Origin: Candidatus Aminicenantota bacterium
GTDB taxonomy: Bacteria > Acidobacteriota > Aminicenantia > Aminicenantales > Saccharicenantaceae
Assembly: GCA_026393955.1 (NCBI GenBank)
Contig: JAPKZE010000291.1
Coordinates: forward strand, 1 to 22,467
Length of the DNA: 22,467 bases
Direction: 5' to 3'
A program made the translations under genes and the position numbers. The notes beneath the pieces are model-generated. The model saw nothing but the letters and a program-made list of their open reading frames with translations, was not told the DNA's origin and did no database searches. The stretch's first letter is position 1. Every line of letters starts with the position of its first letter. Of this stretch, positions 13,592 through 22,467 are shown piece after piece.

Positions 13592-14848
13592 TTATAGGGC
13601 CTTTCCCGTCCGGGCGATAAGCGTTTTCCTGACGATGTCGAGAGCCTTCTGTGACGATTGGAACTTGACTTGGGCCCGCCCGCCGAAGAACAGATGCCGT
13701 TCAACGACCGTCCCCCGGGCCCGGGCGAGCGCGAGATAGACGAGACCGACGGGCTTGCGGGCGGTCCCGCCGCCGGGGCCGGCGACGCCCGTGACGGCCA
13801 GGCCCAGGTCGGCCCCGGACGTCCTGCGGATGCCGAGGGCCATGGCCCGGGCGACCGGAGCGCTGACCGCGCCGTGCCGGTCGATGAGGGCGGCCGGAAC
13901 GCCCAACCGCCGGATCTTGGCCCGGTTGCCGTAGACGACGGCGGATTCCAGGAAATAATCCGAGCTGCCCGGGATGTCGGTCAGCCTGTGGCCGATGAGC
14001 CCGCCGGTGCACGACTCGGCGCAGGCGATGGTCAGGTCCCGGGACCTGAGGAGCGCTCCGACGACCTCCTCGAGGCCCTCGCCGCGGCGCGAATAGATCC
14101 ACGGCCGGAGCGCCCGGCCGATCGACGCCTCGAGCTCATCGAGCCGGGTTTCCGCCGAGGCCCGGGGCCCTCCGCCGGTGTAGGTCAGGTGGATGGCGAG
14201 ATCGCCCGGGCTGGCCAAGGTCGTGACTGTCACGCCGGAGGGCACCTCCGCGTAGACGGACTTGAGCCGCGTCTCCATGGCCGATTCGCCCAGCCCGGTG
14301 AGCCGGATGATGCGCCGGACGCTCAGGCCGCGGCCGAGGCCCGCCAGCCGGGGCAGGACGTCGTTCTCGAACATGGGCAGGATCTCCCGCGGGGGCCCGG
14401 GGAGGAGCGCGATGCGGCTTCGCTTCGTCTCGAGCCATTGGCCCGGGGCCGTCCCGTTGGGATTATCCAGGACCTCGGCCCCGTCGATGACGTAACACTG
14501 CTTGAGGTTCGAGGCGGACATGGGCAGGCCGCGGCGCCTGAACCTCTCGCGGATGCAGGCCCGGATGGCCGCGCGGAAAACAAGCTTCCGCTTCAGGACC
14601 CTGGCCAGCGTCTCGCGGGTCCGGTCGTCCTCGGTCGGGCCGAGCCCCCCCATGCACAGGACGAGGTCTGAGCGGCCGATGGCCGTTCGCAGGACACGGG
14701 CGAGATCGGCCTCGTCGTCGCCGACGATGGTCTTGAACGAGACGGCGATCCCCAGCTCGTTGAGGCCGGCCGTGAGAGGAAGAGAGTTCGTGTCCCGGAA
14801 GTCGGGCGTCAGCAGCTCCGCGCCGACGGCGATGATCTCGGCCTTCAT
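13592..14848 (-). CDS. cinA: CinA: COG1058 pyrophosphatase domain plus NMN amidohydrolase (PncC) domain
   Basis: CinA proteins recycle pyridine nucleotides. The N-terminal MoaB/MogA-like domain has been shown to hydrolyse ADP-ribose, and the C-terminal domain deamidates nicotinamide mononucleotide. The 418 residues show GGLGPTEDD (67-75), NPNGTAPGQW and LLPGPPRE in the first domain, and AESCTGG (277-283), with the catalytic Ser, in the second (about 258-415). The ATG at 14848 has GGAGG three bases upstream, a tight spacing. It lies between pgpA (13-base gap) and thpR; cinA-thpR neighbours are common in bacteria, often with recA, which is absent here. Confidence 0.95.
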   Translation of the reverse strand: MKAEIIAVGAELLTPDFRDTNSLPLTAGLNELGIAVSFKTIVGDDEADLARVLRTAIGRSDLVLCMGGLGPTEDDRTRETLARVLKRKLVFRAAIRACIRERFRRRGLPMSASNLKQCYVIDGAEVLDNPNGTAPGQWLETKRSRIALLPGPPREILPMFENDVLPRLAGLGRGLSVRRIIRLTGLGESAMETRLKSVYAEVPSGVTVTTLASPGDLAIHLTYTGGGPRASAETRLDELEASIGRALRPWIYSRRGEGLEEVVGALLRSRDLTIACAESCTGGLIGHRLTDIPGSSDYFLESAVVYGNRAKIRRLGVPAALIDRHGAVSAPVARAMALGIRRTSGADLGLAVTGVAGPGGGTARKPVGLVYLALARARGTVVERHLFFGGRAQVKFQSSQKALDIVRKTLIARTGKAL

Positions 14849-14861
14849 GATCCTCCGGGGC

Positions 14862-15311
14862 TCAGACGACGAGCAGGACCAGCCGTGTCAGGGCCGCAGC
14901 GGCGAGTCCCGCGCCGACGTCGTCGGCCATGATGCCCCAGCCGCCGGGGAGCCTCTCCAGCCTGCGGATGGGCCACGGCTTGATGATATCAAAAAAGCGG
15001 AACAGGGCGAAAGCGAGGCCGGCCGGGAACCCGCCGGCCGGCAGGAAGGCCAGGGCGATGAGCTGGCCGCAGACCTCGTCGATGACGACGCGGCCGGGGT
15101 CGGGGCGGCCGAGCGCGTCGGCGGTGATCTTCGAGACCGCCACCCCGGCGAAGAAGAGAACGACGACGAGCAGGACGTAGAGAGGTCCGCTCAGGCCCCG
15201 CAACAGGAAGACAAAGAGGATTGTCGTGGCCGCGCTGGCCACGGTGCCCGGGAGGACCGGGGCCAGGCCGAGCCCGAAAAAAGTGGCCAGGACTTTCGCC
15301 AACGTCTTCAT
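14862..15311 (-). CDS. pgpA: Phosphatidylglycerophosphatase A
   Basis: PgpA removes the phosphate of phosphatidylglycerophosphate to give phosphatidylglycerol. The 149-residue membrane protein starts MKTLAKVLATFFGLG and shows LPGTVAS, the acidic motif RVVIDEVCGQ, IKPWPIRRLE and GIMADDVGAG, with three to four hydrophobic segments. The ATG at 15311 overlaps the rimO stop in ATGA. With PlsY and GpsA in the same operon it supplies phospholipid head-group synthesis. Confidence 0.93.
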   Translation of the reverse strand: MKTLAKVLATFFGLGLAPVLPGTVASAATTILFVFLLRGLSGPLYVLLVVVLFFAGVAVSKITADALGRPDPGRVVIDEVCGQLIALAFLPAGGFPAGLAFALFRFFDIIKPWPIRRLERLPGGWGIMADDVGAGLAAAALTRLVLLVV

Positions 15312-16665
15312 GGCACGAGCCTGCCGGTGAGATCGTAGGGATCGGCCGAGACGACCCCGACGCGGACGATGGACGAAGGCGGTTCGGCCAGCCCCGGCGG
15401 CAGGCCGAAGCGGACGACGCCGTCGACCTCCGGCGCCTGAAAGCGGCTGCGGCCCGTCCAGAGCCCGCCGGCCCGCGCGTCCGGGCCTTCGACGAGGACG
15501 TCGATGGTCTGCCCGATCCGGCTCCGGTTGTGGGCCAGGGAGATCGCGGCCTGGAGGTCCATGATCTCGCGGCGCCGGTCCTCCTTCACCCCCGGCCGGA
15601 CGGTCTCGGCCAGGCCGTAGGACGACGTGCCTCGTTCCGGCGAATAGGCGAAGACGCCCAGATGGTCGAAGCGGGCCGCCTCGACGAAACGGCGCAAAGC
15701 CGCGAATTCCTTGGGCCCCTCGCCCGGGAAGCCGACGATGAGCGAAGTCCGGATGGCCGCGCCCGGGAGCTTCATCCGGATGCGGTCGACGAGGCGCAGG
15801 GCCCGGTCCGCAGCCAGGCCACGCTTCATGAGCCTGAGCAGGCCGGCATCCGCATGCTGGAAGGGGATATCGAAGTAGCGGCAGAACTTGGGTCCCGCCA
15901 TGACCTCGAGGAGAGGTCCGTCGATCTCCTCGGGATAGCCGTAGAGGAACCGGATCCAATCCAGGCCCCCGACGCGGCCGAGACGCTCCAGGAGGGCGAC
16001 GAAGCCGTCGCGGCGGCCCCGGTCGCGTCCGAACCAGGTTGTGTCGTGGGAGATGAGGTCGATCTCCCGGACCCCCTGGGCCGCGAGAGCCCGGGCCTCC
16101 CGGACGATGGACGCCGTGCTCCGGGAGACATAAGGCCCTTTGATGAGGGGAATGGCGCAAAAGCCGCAGCGATGGGAGCAGCCCTCCGAGACCTTGACGT
16201 AGGCCCAGGAGCCCGGGGTGGAGACGAGGCGGGGGGACGCATCGGAATAGAGGAACGTCCGGTCGGGCCCGGAGAGCGGCCGTCCCTCGACGACCGCGGC
16301 GATCTCGTCGAAGCTGCGCACGCCGGTCCAGGCGTCGACGCCCGGGAATCTGGCCCGTAGGCCTGCGCGATCCCGCTCGACATAGCAGCCGGCGGCGACG
16401 ACCTTCTTGGCCGGATCGTCCCGCTTGAGACGGAGGATCCGGCGGAGCGTTGCCTCGGCCTCTTCGCGGGCGGGGCCGATGAAGCCGCAGGTATTGACGA
16501 TGACGACGTCCGCGTCCTCGGGCGCGGGGACGAGGCCGTATCCCGCTTTCTTCAGCGCGCCGAGCATGACCTCGCTGTCAACGAGGTTCTTGGCGCAGCC
16601 GAGGCTGATCAGGGCGATCGTCTTTGGGGACCGCCGGACGCCGGAGGGGCGGCGCGGCGGCCGCA

Positions 16666-16666
<1 letters not shown>
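15308..16666 (-). CDS. rimO: Ribosomal protein S12 (aspartate) methylthiotransferase RimO
   Basis: RimO is a radical-SAM enzyme with two 4Fe-4S clusters that adds a methylthio group to an aspartate of ribosomal protein S12. The 452 residues hold the UPF0004 cysteines Cys24 (SLGCAKN), Cys60 (VNTCGFI) and Cys94 (AAGCYVE), the radical-SAM triad Cys163, Cys167, Cys170 (EGCSHRCGFCAIP) and a C-terminal TRAM region. The segments IPLIKGPYVSR and ISHDTTWFGRD separate it from MiaB. An Arg-rich N-terminal extension of about 15 residues precedes the usual start; its ATG shares one base with the asnS stop (TGATG). Confidence 0.94.
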
Positions 16667-17958
<1,292 letters not shown>

Positions 17959-17967
17959 AATGGGCTC

Positions 17968-17996
17968 ATTATAGGCATAATCATCTATTTGTTCAA
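17968..17996 (-). promoter_or_regulatory. Promoter of the asnS operon
   Basis: On the minus strand TTGAAC (17996-17991), a 17-base spacer and TATAAT (17973-17968) form a near-consensus sigma70 promoter. The start site should fall about 0-3 bases before the asnS ATG, which leaves no room for a Shine-Dalgarno sequence. Confidence 0.75.
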
Positions 17997-18116
17997 TGAC
18001 ATCGCCTTCTCTCGCCGGGTCGCTTAGCGGCTCAGAAGCCGAACTCGCGACACTCCTGAAAAAGAATTACGAACGTCCATTCGATCCTTCAGGCGAGCCA
18101 AACGGCACTTTTGGGA
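17997..18116. other. Divergent intergenic spacer between asnS and the DUF4416 gene
   Basis: There is no gene here. Two inverted repeats are visible: CGGCT/AGCCG (18028-18032 with 18037-18041) and CCTGAA/TTCAGG (18055-18060 with 18088-18093). They may be operators or chance. Confidence 0.3.
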
Positions 18117-18132
18117 TATACTTAAGCCGCTC
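18117..18132 (+). promoter_or_regulatory. Likely -10 element of the DUF4416 gene
   Basis: TATACT (18117-18122) lies 10 bases before the ATG at 18133. No convincing -35 and no ribosome binding site are seen. The predicted transcript starts within about 4 bases of the ATG. Confidence 0.4.
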
Positions 18133-18675
18133 ATGGCTCAGCCGAAGGAGTTCGCCCAGGTCAAGCTGATCTGCGGGGTGATCTATAAAGAGGAGGGCCT
18201 CTACGGCGAGGTCAGGCGGCGGCTCGAGGAGGAGTGGGGGAGCGTCGACAGCGAGAGCCCGGTCTTTCCGTTCGATCTCACCGGCTATTATGAGGAGGAG
18301 ATGGGCCCGGACCTGTCGCGCCGGTTCATGAGCTTCGGGACCCTGGTCCCGCCGGAGTCCCTGCCCGAGAGGAAGCTCCGGACGATCGGGGTCGAAGAGG
18401 CCCTCCGACTGGAACGCGGGGCGGCCGGACGGCCGGTCAACATCGATCCGGGCTATCTCACCGCTTCGGCCGTGGTCATGGCCACGGCCAAGGATTTCGC
18501 CCACCGCATCCCGCTCGGCCGGGGCATCTACGCCCATCTCGAGTTCCTGTTCACGCGGACGGGCGTCCGGACGCTCGATTGGACCTATCCGGACCTGCGG
18601 CGCGAGGCCTGCCAGGCGTATTTCCGCTCCGTCCGCGAGCTCTATCTGGAGCGGCTCCGCGGCCGGCCGGATTGA
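18133..18675 (+). CDS. DUF4416 family protein, function unknown
   Basis: The 180 residues match the pattern I recognise for DUF4416: VKLICGVIYKEE at the start, FPFDLTGYYEEEMG, a VNIDPGYL segment, a TAKDFAHRIPLG segment, and a C-terminal DWTYPDLRR. The conserved acidic, Asp and His residues suggest an enzyme or metal-binding fold, but no activity is established and I do not assign one. It is cytoplasmic (no leader or membrane span) and stands alone, divergent from asnS and convergent with the cysteine desulfurase gene 9 bases away. Confidence 0.88.
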   Translation: MAQPKEFAQVKLICGVIYKEEGLYGEVRRRLEEEWGSVDSESPVFPFDLTGYYEEEMGPDLSRRFMSFGTLVPPESLPERKLRTIGVEEALRLERGAAGRPVNIDPGYLTASAVVMATAKDFAHRIPLGRGIYAHLEFLFTRTGVRTLDWTYPDLRREACQAYFRSVRELYLERLRGRPD

Positions 18676-18684
18676 CGGGCGGGC

Positions 18685-19839
<1,155 letters not shown>

Positions 19840-19845
19840 AAGGTT

Positions 19846-19854
19846 ATTCTAGCA
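19846..19854 (-). promoter_or_regulatory. Extended -10 promoter for the cysteine desulfurase gene
   Basis: On the minus strand TGC-TAGAAT, with the hexamer at 19851-19846, lies 6 bases before the ATG at 19839. Transcription would start at about the A of the ATG. No Shine-Dalgarno sequence and no good -35 are present; the -35 area falls in the T-run of the serA terminator. Confidence 0.5.
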
Positions 19855-19865
19855 GAACCGGGGAT

Positions 19866-19904
19866 AAAAAAAGAGGGACTTTCCCCGGACGGGGATCGTC
19901 CCTC
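19866..19904 (-). terminator. Rho-independent terminator of the serA operon
   Basis: On the minus strand GAGGGAC (19904-19898) pairs with GTCCCTC (19879-19873) around an inner CCCC/GGGG helix, followed by seven T residues (19872-19866). This is a textbook intrinsic terminator 14 bases past the serA stop. Confidence 0.85.
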
Positions 19905-19917
19905 GTGTCGGTCGTGA

Positions 19918-20817
19918 TCAGCCCAGCTTCTCTTTGAGGATGCGGACGGCCTCCAGGCCGGCCCTCTGCTGGCCTTCGGCGGCCGCGGCGCCAAGGTGCG
20001 GGATGGGGATGACGTTCGGATGGTCCACCAGCGCGAAGTCCTCGGGCGGCTCCTTGTCGAAGACGTCCAGGGCCGCGGCCCGGACCTTCCCGGCGTTGAG
20101 CGCGTCGAGCAGGGCTTTCTCGTCGACGACCCCGCCGCGGGCGACGTTGACGATGATGACGCCGGTCTTGATCCCGGCGAATTCGGCCGCGGCCAGGATG
20201 GGCCTGGCCTGCTTGGGGACGTGCAGGGTGATGAGATCGGCCGCCGCCAGGAGCTCTGCGAGCGGGACCTGCTTGACGGCCAGGTCGGTCTTGATCGGGA
20301 TGATGTCGTAAGCGACGACGGTCATGCCGAAGGCCAGGGCCCGCTTCGCAACTTCCGTGCCGATCCGGCCGAAGCCGATGATGCCCAGGGTCTTGCCGAA
20401 GAGCTCCGTGCCCTCCAGCGATTTCTTGTCCCACTTGTGGGCCTTCATCGACAGGATGGCCTTCCAGTGATTGCGGACGGCATCTAGCATGAGCCCGAAG
20501 GTGTGCTCGGCGACGGTGATCGACGTGGCCGCGGGCGTGTTGGCGACGAAGATGCCCTTTTCCTTGGCCGCGTCGCGGTCGATGTTGTCGAGGCCGATGC
20601 CGGCCCGGACGAGGACCTTGAGGTCGTGGCCTGCCTCGATGACGGGGCGGGTGATCCTGGAGGCGCTGCGCACCACGATGGCGCTGTAGCCGGGGACGAT
20701 CTGAACGAGATCGGCCTCGCTCATGCCCTTGTTCACGGTCACTTCGAAGCCGGGCACGGCCTTCAGCTGTTCGAGGGCCGCCTTGTCCATGCCGTCGGCG
20801 ATGAGGATCTTGGTCAT
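19918..20817 (-). CDS. serA: D-3-phosphoglycerate dehydrogenase, short form without ACT domain
   Basis: SerA oxidises 3-phosphoglycerate with NAD+, the first step of serine synthesis. The 299 residues contain VRSASRITRPVIEAG, the NAD loop GFGRIG (148-153) with Asp171 selecting NAD, and the catalytic residues Arg227 (NVARGG), Glu256 (DKEPP) and His274 (PHLGA). The protein ends soon after, so it lacks the C-terminal regulatory ACT domain and is likely not serine-inhibited through it. The ATG at 20817 has AAGGAG upstream and overlaps the aminotransferase stop in ATGA. Related 2-hydroxyacid dehydrogenases are the alternative. Confidence 0.9.
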   Translation of the reverse strand: MTKILIADGMDKAALEQLKAVPGFEVTVNKGMSEADLVQIVPGYSAIVVRSASRITRPVIEAGHDLKVLVRAGIGLDNIDRDAAKEKGIFVANTPAATSITVAEHTFGLMLDAVRNHWKAILSMKAHKWDKKSLEGTELFGKTLGIIGFGRIGTEVAKRALAFGMTVVAYDIIPIKTDLAVKQVPLAELLAAADLITLHVPKQARPILAAAEFAGIKTGVIIVNVARGGVVDEKALLDALNAGKVRAAALDVFDKEPPEDFALVDHPNVIPIPHLGAAAAEGQQRAGLEAVRILKEKLG

Positions 20818-21962
20818 TGCCAGTTCTCCTTGAGGACGGCCTGGGCCGCCTTGATGCCGGCGCCGGCCTCGAATTTGTAGCCGAGGTCCATGAGCGTCAT
20901 CTCGAGGGCCGACAGGGCCGTGATGATGTCGAAGCCGCCCATGTAGCCGAGATGGGCGATGCGGAAGATCTTGCCCTTGTAGGGGTCCTGGCCGCCGGCG
21001 ATGTAGGCCATGTACTTTCCCTGCATGGTCTTGACCAGCTTGCCGCCCTCGATGCCCTCGGGGACCTTGCAGCAGGTCAGCACGTTGCCCGGCCGCTTGG
21101 CCAGCAGCTCGAGGCCCAGGGCCTTGACACCGGCCCGGGTCGCGTCGCCCAGGATCCGGTGGTGGGCGAAGAAACTGTCCAGGCCCATCTTCTTGATGAT
21201 GTCCAGGGCATGCTTCTGCTGGACGATCAGGGAAATGCCGGGGGTCCAAGGCGTTGTCTTGTCGGCCAGGTTCTTTTTGGCCTTCTTGAGGTCGAAGTAG
21301 AACTTGGGCAGCTTGGCATTGGCGGCGGCCGCCCAGGCCTTCTGGCTCAGGGCGATGAAGGCCAGGCCCGGCGGGATCATGAAGGACTTCTGGGAGCCTG
21401 ACAGGAAGACGTCGAGCTTCCACTCGTCCATCGGGCAGGGCGTGACGCCGGCGCCGGAGATGCCGTCAACGACGAGCAGGGCGGAGGTCTTGGCCACGAC
21501 CTCGCCGAAGCCCTGAATGTCGAACATGGCCCCGGAAGAGGTCTCGGACAGCGTGGCGAAGACGGCCTTGCAGTCGGGCATGGCCTTGAGCTCGGCCTCG
21601 AGCTCCTCCTTGGCCAGGTCCTGGCCCCACGGGTCGAGGATGATCTCCTTGTAAGCGACGCCGTAGGCCTTGCAGACATTGCCCCAGCGCTCGCCGAATT
21701 TTCCGCCGTTAATGGTCAGGACCTTGTCGCCGGGGCTGAGCAGGTTGACCACGGCGGTCTCCATGGCCCCCGTTCCCGAGGACGTCAGGATGTAGGCCTC
21801 CTCCTTGGTCCCGAAGACCTCCTTGATGCCCTCGGTGACCTCCATGAAGAGGGCCGAGAACTCGGGCGTCCGGTGATGGAAGATGGGTTCGGCCGCCGCC
21901 GACAGGGCCCGCTCGGGGACCGGCGTGGGGCCGGGGGAAAGGAGATAGTACTTTTTGATCAT
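20814..21962 (-). CDS. Class V aminotransferase (serine-pyruvate / alanine-glyoxylate type)
   Basis: This is a PLP-dependent enzyme of 382 residues. It starts YYLLSPGPTPVPERAL, typical for the alanine-glyoxylate/serine-pyruvate aminotransferase group, and has FHHRTPEF, LTSSGTGAMETA, ETSSGAMFD, Asp166 (VVDGISG) and the PLP Lys192 in SGSQKSFMIPPG. It is translationally coupled to serA (ATGA overlap). I therefore infer that it may serve as the phosphoserine aminotransferase, replacing SerC; an alternative is glyoxylate or serine transamination. AAGGAG (21969-21974) lies six bases before the ATG. Confidence 0.9.
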   Translation of the reverse strand: MIKKYYLLSPGPTPVPERALSAAAEPIFHHRTPEFSALFMEVTEGIKEVFGTKEEAYILTSSGTGAMETAVVNLLSPGDKVLTINGGKFGERWGNVCKAYGVAYKEIILDPWGQDLAKEELEAELKAMPDCKAVFATLSETSSGAMFDIQGFGEVVAKTSALLVVDGISGAGVTPCPMDEWKLDVFLSGSQKSFMIPPGLAFIALSQKAWAAAANAKLPKFYFDLKKAKKNLADKTTPWTPGISLIVQQKHALDIIKKMGLDSFFAHHRILGDATRAGVKALGLELLAKRPGNVLTCCKVPEGIEGGKLVKTMQGKYMAYIAGGQDPYKGKIFRIAHLGYMGGFDIITALSALEMTLMDLGYKFEAGAGIKAAQAVLKENWQ

Positions 21963-21984
21963 GCGGTGCTCCTTTATATAGTCA

Positions 21985-22467
21985 TTAAAGCGATTTCAGC
22001 AGCTCCGTCAGGAGGGCCGTCCGTTCCACGAGAGAAGGCAGGAGCAGGTGCTCGTGCCCGGCGTGGAGACCGTCCCCGTCGGGTCCGAGGCCGTCGAGCG
22101 TCGCGATGCCCAGACCGGCCGCGATCGACGCGTCCGAGCCGCCGCCGGTCTTGCCGCCCTTGAGGGGGGGGAGTCCCAACCCCGCGGCGATCTCCTGGGC
22201 CCGGACGAAGAGCTTTTCGGAAGCCCTGGTCTTTTCGAGCGGCGGGGTCTGGCTCTCGACGGTGACCTTGATCCGGGATCCCCGCAGGACCGGGACGGAT
22301 TCCCGCAGGATCCGCAAGACCCGGTCACGGTCGACGATCTTCCAGAATCGGATGTCCAGCACGGCCCAGGCGCTCTCGGCGACCACGTTGGCCTTCTCGC
22401 CTCCTGCGACGAGGCCGACGTTGACCGTGGTCTCGCCGGACCTCAGGCGCTTGAGCCGGGCGATCTG
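21985..22467 (-). CDS. M20-family zinc peptidase, C-terminal part (gene runs off the right edge)
   Basis: Only the last 160 codons are in the window; the start lies to the right. The frame is open to the edge and reads TTVNVGLVAGGEKANVVAES, the end of the dimerisation domain of a glutamate-carboxypeptidase (CPG2/ArgE/DapE-like) M20A protein. It then continues into TGGGSDASIAAGLGIATLDGLGP and GLHAGHEHLLLPSLVER with the C-terminal zinc-ligand His. Substrate cannot be told from this half. It sits 22 bases upstream of the aminotransferase on the same strand and is probably co-transcribed. Confidence 0.88.
   Translation of the reverse strand, partial: QIARLKRLRSGETTVNVGLVAGGEKANVVAESAWAVLDIRFWKIVDRDRVLRILRESVPVLRGSRIKVTVESQTPPLEKTRASEKLFVRAQEIAAGLGLPPLKGGKTGGGSDASIAAGLGIATLDGLGPDGDGLHAGHEHLLLPSLVERTALLTELLKSL

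Noticed and set aside
13591..13596. TATAAT on the minus strand before thpR
   Set aside because: It overlaps the cinA stop and has no usable -35. An internal promoter is possible, but the operon context explains thpR expression.

Overview
The window is a GC-rich bacterial chromosome segment packed with housekeeping and metabolic genes. I recognise 20 protein genes, and no tRNA, rRNA, CRISPR array, insertion sequence or phage gene. Gene content, Sec/Tat-like leaders and high GC suggest an Acidobacteriota or Aminicenantota-type lineage. That placement is an impression from protein style, not from a marker phylogeny.

Layout. (1) Positions 1-198 carry no gene but hold a compact set of nested inverted repeats. 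(2) On the minus strand, pepD (dipeptidase) is followed by ridA (reactive enamine deaminase). (3) On the plus strand, znuA-znuC-znuB form a zinc-type ABC importer that ends in a CTAG shared with the convergent ftcD stop. (4) On the minus strand, two M16-family proteins and bifunctional ftcD are joined by ATGA overlaps. (5) On the plus strand, an archaeal-type S-adenosylhomocysteine hydrolase gene is transcribed divergently from the M16 operon. (6) On the minus strand, eight genes from 17958 down to 10640 (asnS, rimO, pgpA, cinA, thpR, plsY, gpsA, TPR lipoprotein) run as one tightly packed operon mixing translation and phospholipid synthesis. (7) On the plus strand is a DUF4416 gene. (8) On the minus strand are a cysteine desulfurase, then upstream of it serA, a class V aminotransferase and the C-terminal part of an M20 peptidase.

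How the genes work together. GpsA makes glycerol-3-phosphate, PlsY acylates it, and PgpA completes phosphatidylglycerol synthesis. SerA plus the class V aminotransferase plausibly form the first two steps of serine synthesis. RidA handles enamine by-products of PLP enzymes such as those encoded elsewhere in the window. ZnuABC supplies zinc, which the zinc peptidases PepD and the M20 protein require.

The most interesting signals are: an M16 pair in which neither member keeps the HxxEH zinc motif; a repeated pattern of strong -10 boxes only 6-10 nt before ATGs that lack a Shine-Dalgarno sequence (znuA, asnS, nifS, DUF4416), which implies leaderless mRNAs; a ridA with both a Tat-like leader start and an internal start with a strong ribosome binding site; and the structured non-coding element at the left edge.
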